A model generated the notes under the pieces. The model worked only from the letters and a program-made list of their open reading frames with translations. It was not told the DNA's origin and did not search any database. 64,000 bases of DNA, taken from positions 777,001-841,000 of the forward strand of contig NZ_CP040058.1 of NCBI RefSeq assembly GCF_005280655.1. Direction: 5' to 3'. The DNA comes from Anaerostipes rhamnosivorans (GTDB lineage Bacteria > Bacillota > Clostridia > Lachnospirales > Lachnospiraceae). Below, piece by piece: positions 61,409 to 64,000 of the stretch (its first letter is position 1; each line of letters starts with the position of its first letter). The position numbers were made by a program, and so were the translations under genes.

Positions 61409-62251
61409 ATGTATGATTTTGCAGTTCTCGGCGGAGATCTCAGGCAGGCTTATATGGCAAAACAGCTCTCCGAAAGAGGTTTTTCTGTCATCACTTATGG
61501 GATCGTGTCCGGTGAGAAGCAGGCGGATTCCATGGAAGAAGCTGTGGTGAATGCCAGGGCACTGATCGGCCCGATTCCTTTTTCCAAGGACCGTGAGAAT
61601 CTGGTTTCCATGGCGTGCCGTGAGGACTTCGGTATAGAGGATGTAAAACGTTGTCTGACAAAAGGGCAGAGCATCTTTGCGGGATGTATCCCGGATGACT
61701 TCTGCGGCTATTGCCAGCATATAGGTGTTGATGTGCATGATTTTATGAAGATGGATGCCGTGGCAGTAAAAAATGCCGTGTCAACGGCAGAGGGGGCAGT
61801 GGCAGAAGCGGTGTTCGACTCACCGCTGCAGATCCAGGGAAGCCAGTGTCTTGTACTGGGCTTTGGCCGTTGTGGCAGTGTATTGGCTGAAAAATTAAAC
61901 CTATGGTCGGCCAAAGTGACCGTAGCTGCAAGGAAACCAACGCAGAGAGCCCAGGCAGAATCTTTTGGGATGAATGCAGTCTCCCTGGAAAATCTGAAAC
62001 AGGAAATTTCCCAGGCTGATTTCATATTCAACACTATCCCCGCTCTGGTTTTAGACAGAGAATGTCTGGAGTTTGCCAAAAAAGATGTCCTGATTGTGGA
62101 TATCGCGTCCGCTCCCGGCGGTGTGGATTTTGAGGCCGCGGAAGAATTGGGAATCGACGCAAGGCTGTGCCTTGGGATTCCCGGTAAATATGCGGCGTGT
62201 TCTGCGGCTGCCATTCTGACAGAAACAATGATTACGGAATGGGATGTATGA
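61409..62251 (+). CDS. dpaA: Dipicolinate synthase subunit A
   Basis: With DpaB, makes dipicolinic acid from dihydroxy-tetrahydrodipicolinate in the mother cell of sporulating bacteria; the product with calcium dries the spore core. The 280-residue protein has an N-terminal domain opening FAVLGGDLRQAYMA and a Rossmann NAD(P) domain (about 140-280, CLVLGFGRCGSVLAEKL). GAAAGGAG precedes the ATG. The stop overlaps the dpaB start. This gene pair is the clearest sign of spore formation in the window. Also called spoVFA. Confidence 0.95.
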   Translation: MYDFAVLGGDLRQAYMAKQLSERGFSVITYGIVSGEKQADSMEEAVVNARALIGPIPFSKDRENLVSMACREDFGIEDVKRCLTKGQSIFAGCIPDDFCGYCQHIGVDVHDFMKMDAVAVKNAVSTAEGAVAEAVFDSPLQIQGSQCLVLGFGRCGSVLAEKLNLWSAKVTVAARKPTQRAQAESFGMNAVSLENLKQEISQADFIFNTIPALVLDRECLEFAKKDVLIVDIASAPGGVDFEAAEELGIDARLCLGIPGKYAACSAAAILTETMITEWDV

Positions 62252-62832
62252 TGAGTGTAAAAGGAAAGAAAATAGGAATTGCCATGACTGGTTCATTCTG
62301 CACATATGAGAAAATATTTGTCCAGCTTGAAAAGCTTACGGAGGAAGGGGCAAAGGTGCAGACGATCTTTTCAGGTGCTGCACAGAGCATAGACAGCCGG
62401 TTTGGAAAAGCCGGAGATTTTCTGAAAAAAGCCGAAGAGATCACAGGAATTCCGCCGATGAAAACCATTGCACAGGCTGAACCGATTGGTCCCAAAAGTC
62501 TTCTTGACGTTCTGGTGGTCTTTCCGTGCACTGGCAATACGCTGGCGAAGCTTTGCAACGGCATTACGGATTCTCCAGTCCTGATGGCAGCAAAGGCACA
62601 TTTAAGAAATGATAAACCTTTGGTGATCTCTGTATCAACCAACGATGCTCTGGGAATTAATATGAAGAACATCGGTGCCTTGATGAACATGAAAAATATC
62701 TATTTTGTTCCATTTGGGCAGGACGATCCGGTTAAAAAACCGAACTCCATGATCGCCGATACCAGCCTTTTGATCCCGACTGTGGAAAAAGCGCTGGAGG
62801 GCAGACAATATCAGCCGGTTATCCGGGGATAG
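62248..62832 (+). CDS. dpaB: Dipicolinate synthase subunit B
   Basis: A 194-residue flavoprotein-fold subunit of dipicolinate synthase, with GIAMTGSFCTYEKIF at the N-terminus, the central VVFPCTGNTLAKLCNGITDS and NIYFVPFGQDDP. It starts at an ATG overlapping the dpaA stop (ATGA); the ribosome site is weak, so coupling to dpaA is likely. Called spoVFB in B. subtilis. A hairpin follows. Confidence 0.95.
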   Translation: MMSVKGKKIGIAMTGSFCTYEKIFVQLEKLTEEGAKVQTIFSGAAQSIDSRFGKAGDFLKKAEEITGIPPMKTIAQAEPIGPKSLLDVLVVFPCTGNTLAKLCNGITDSPVLMAAKAHLRNDKPLVISVSTNDALGINMKNIGALMNMKNIYFVPFGQDDPVKKPNSMIADTSLLIPTVEKALEGRQYQPVIRG

Positions 62833-62837
62833 AACTT

Positions 62838-62870
62838 CAGGCTCCCAGTGATGTCTTACTGCGGAGCCTG
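62838..62870 (+). other. Hairpin between dpaB and asnB
   Basis: CAGGCTCC and CAGT pair with ACTG and GGAGCCTG around a 7-base loop (12 bp with a C-C opposition). It lacks a T run, so termination would be weak; it could protect or separate the mRNAs. Confidence 0.6.
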
Positions 62871-62898
62871 TATAAAAATAATTGAAGAGGTGGCACAT

Positions 62899-64000
62899 AT
62901 GTGTGGTATTGCAGGATTTTGTAATCCTCATAACAGGTATCAGGAAAACAAAGGGCAGTGGGAAGAGATTTTGGACCGTATGAACCAGGTCCAGAAGCAC
63001 CGGGGTCCTGATGATCAAGGGACGTTTTTGGAAAATGGGTGCGGCCTGGCCCATGTACGTCTTTCAATCATTGACTTATACACCGGACATCAGCCCATGG
63101 TCAGGGAGGAATCCGGGCGTAAGTTTGTCATTGTATATAATGGTGAGATTTACAACATGAAGGAATTAAAACAGGAGTTGAAAAACGAGGGGGCAATCTT
63201 TAAGACAACCAGTGACACGGAAGTGATTCTGGCTGGATACATCCTCCACGGTCCTGCTTTTGTAGAGAAGCTGAACGGCATCTTTGCGATCAGTATCTGG
63301 GATTCCGCGGAAAAGAAACTGTTTTTGTTCAGAGACCGGCTGGGTGTGAAGCCTCTGTTTTATTCTTTTGCGGGGCAGACATTGGTATTTTCATCTGAGA
63401 TCAAGGGCATTTTTCAGTACCCAGGCATTGAGCCAGTCATTGACAGGGACGGACTCGGGGAGATCTTTGGCCTAGGACCGGCGAAATCCTATGGAAAGGG
63501 AGTATTCAAAGGCATTTCGGAAGTACTGCCGGGCCATTTTCTTGAGTACAGTATGGACGGACTGAAAGATCACACCTATTGGCAGCTTGAGAGCAGGCCC
63601 CATGAGGAGTCTTACGACCAGACCGTAGAGAAGCTGTCCTACCTGGTACACGATGCGGTTAAGATGCAGATGCTCTCAGATATTCCAATCTGTACTTTTC
63701 TATCCGGAGGTGTGGACAGCAGCCTTGTGACGGCCATATGCGCCAAAGAACTGGGTAAACAGGGAAAACAGCTAAATACCTTTTCTTTTGATTTTGTGAA
63801 CAATGACCAATATTTCAAGGCCAACTCCTTCCAGCCATCCCAGGACAGACCGTGGGTAGACCGGATGGTGGAGGCGGCCGGAACAAATCACACGTACCTG
63901 GAATGCAATAACGAGCAGCAGATTGAAAACTTGTACCGGGCCGTGGATGCAAGAGACCTGCCGTGTATGGCGGATGTGGAGTCTTCTCTTCTCTATTTCT
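62899..64000 (+). CDS. asnB: Asparagine synthase (glutamine-hydrolysing), 3' end missing
   Basis: Makes asparagine from aspartate with glutamine and ATP. About 367 residues are visible; the frame is open at the right edge. It starts MCGIAGFCN with Cys2 as the glutaminase nucleophile (the Met is removed), followed by the class II amidotransferase domain (RGPDDQG, VYNGEIYN, SDTEVIL) and the start of the synthetase domain with the PP-loop FLSGGVDSSLV near residues 269-279. AGAGGTGG precedes the ATG. In sporulating relatives asnB-type genes can be cell-wall related amidating enzymes; that cannot be decided here. Confidence 0.95.
   Translation, partial: MCGIAGFCNPHNRYQENKGQWEEILDRMNQVQKHRGPDDQGTFLENGCGLAHVRLSIIDLYTGHQPMVREESGRKFVIVYNGEIYNMKELKQELKNEGAIFKTTSDTEVILAGYILHGPAFVEKLNGIFAISIWDSAEKKLFLFRDRLGVKPLFYSFAGQTLVFSSEIKGIFQYPGIEPVIDRDGLGEIFGLGPAKSYGKGVFKGISEVLPGHFLEYSMDGLKDHTYWQLESRPHEESYDQTVEKLSYLVHDAVKMQMLSDIPICTFLSGGVDSSLVTAICAKELGKQGKQLNTFSFDFVNNDQYFKANSFQPSQDRPWVDRMVEAAGTNHTYLECNNEQQIENLYRAVDARDLPCMADVESSLLYF

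Overview
The window looks like a chromosomal segment of a Gram-positive, anaerobic, spore-forming member of the Clostridia, most probably a Lachnospiraceae of the Anaerostipes type. The family assignment is inference; no 16S or other decisive marker is present. Supporting signs are dipicolinate synthase genes (sporulation), a desulfoferrodoxin (anaerobic superoxide defence), two lipoteichoic-acid-synthase-type sulfatases, a glmS ribozyme, an FMN riboswitch of the Firmicutes type, a split transketolase, strong AGGAGG ribosome sites and intrinsic terminators with long T tracts. No tRNA, rRNA, CRISPR array, prophage or complete insertion sequence was seen.

Layout. 1-3411: end of a purine operon (purF cut by the left edge, purB) and a lipid kinase. 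3482-8926: an amidohydrolase convergent with a LacI-type regulator, which is divergent from fsa and a split transketolase. 9115-16902: a PTS and sugar-phosphate island consisting of a PRD/EIIA regulator, fructose-family EIIA, EIIB and EIIC, two class II aldolases, a ROK kinase and a ribokinase-like kinase. 17004-22127: a heptad-repeat coiled-coil gene, a duplicated non-coding repeat, glmS with its ribozyme, and the first LTA-synthase-like gene. 22260-32479: proteostasis genes (tig, clpP, clpX, lon) followed by folate and phenylalanine synthesis (folC, an HD protein, folP, a folB-folK fusion, pheA). 32545-40218: a second LTA-synthase-like gene, purA, lepB, a lipoprotein, ridA and a Cache-GGDEF protein. 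40324-43449: a MATE exporter and a GH13 glucosidase. 43485-50413: a broken YgiT-type gene, the FMN riboswitch and ribD-ribE-ribBA-ribH, then a sirtuin, NusG-domain protein, Gx-type membrane protein and ApbE group. 50464-58039: a GalR-like repressor and a Leloir operon (symporter, galK, galM, galT, galE). 58040-60883: a candidate structured RNA and an AgrA/AgrC-like two-component pair. 60884-64000: desulfoferrodoxin, dpaA-dpaB and the start of asnB.

How the parts fit. The PRD regulator probably activates its own gene and the EIIB-EIIC-aldolase operon: a nearly identical 19-bp element lies exactly 48 bp upstream of the -10 hexamer of both promoters. The second LacI-type protein very likely represses the gal operon through several TTTACTAAA sites, one of them inside the gal promoter. 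Riboflavin synthesis is under FMN control and is followed by an ApbE flavin transferase module.

Most unusual observations: the paired PRD elements; a perfect stem hiding the ribosome site of the sirtuin gene; two families of dispersed, hairpin-forming repeats, one of which interrupts the YgiT-type gene while a relative lies beside the gal promoter; a promoter-structured RNA-terminator unit upstream of the LytTR regulator; and a 10-codon Trp/Pro-rich reading frame behind the AgrC-like kinase.
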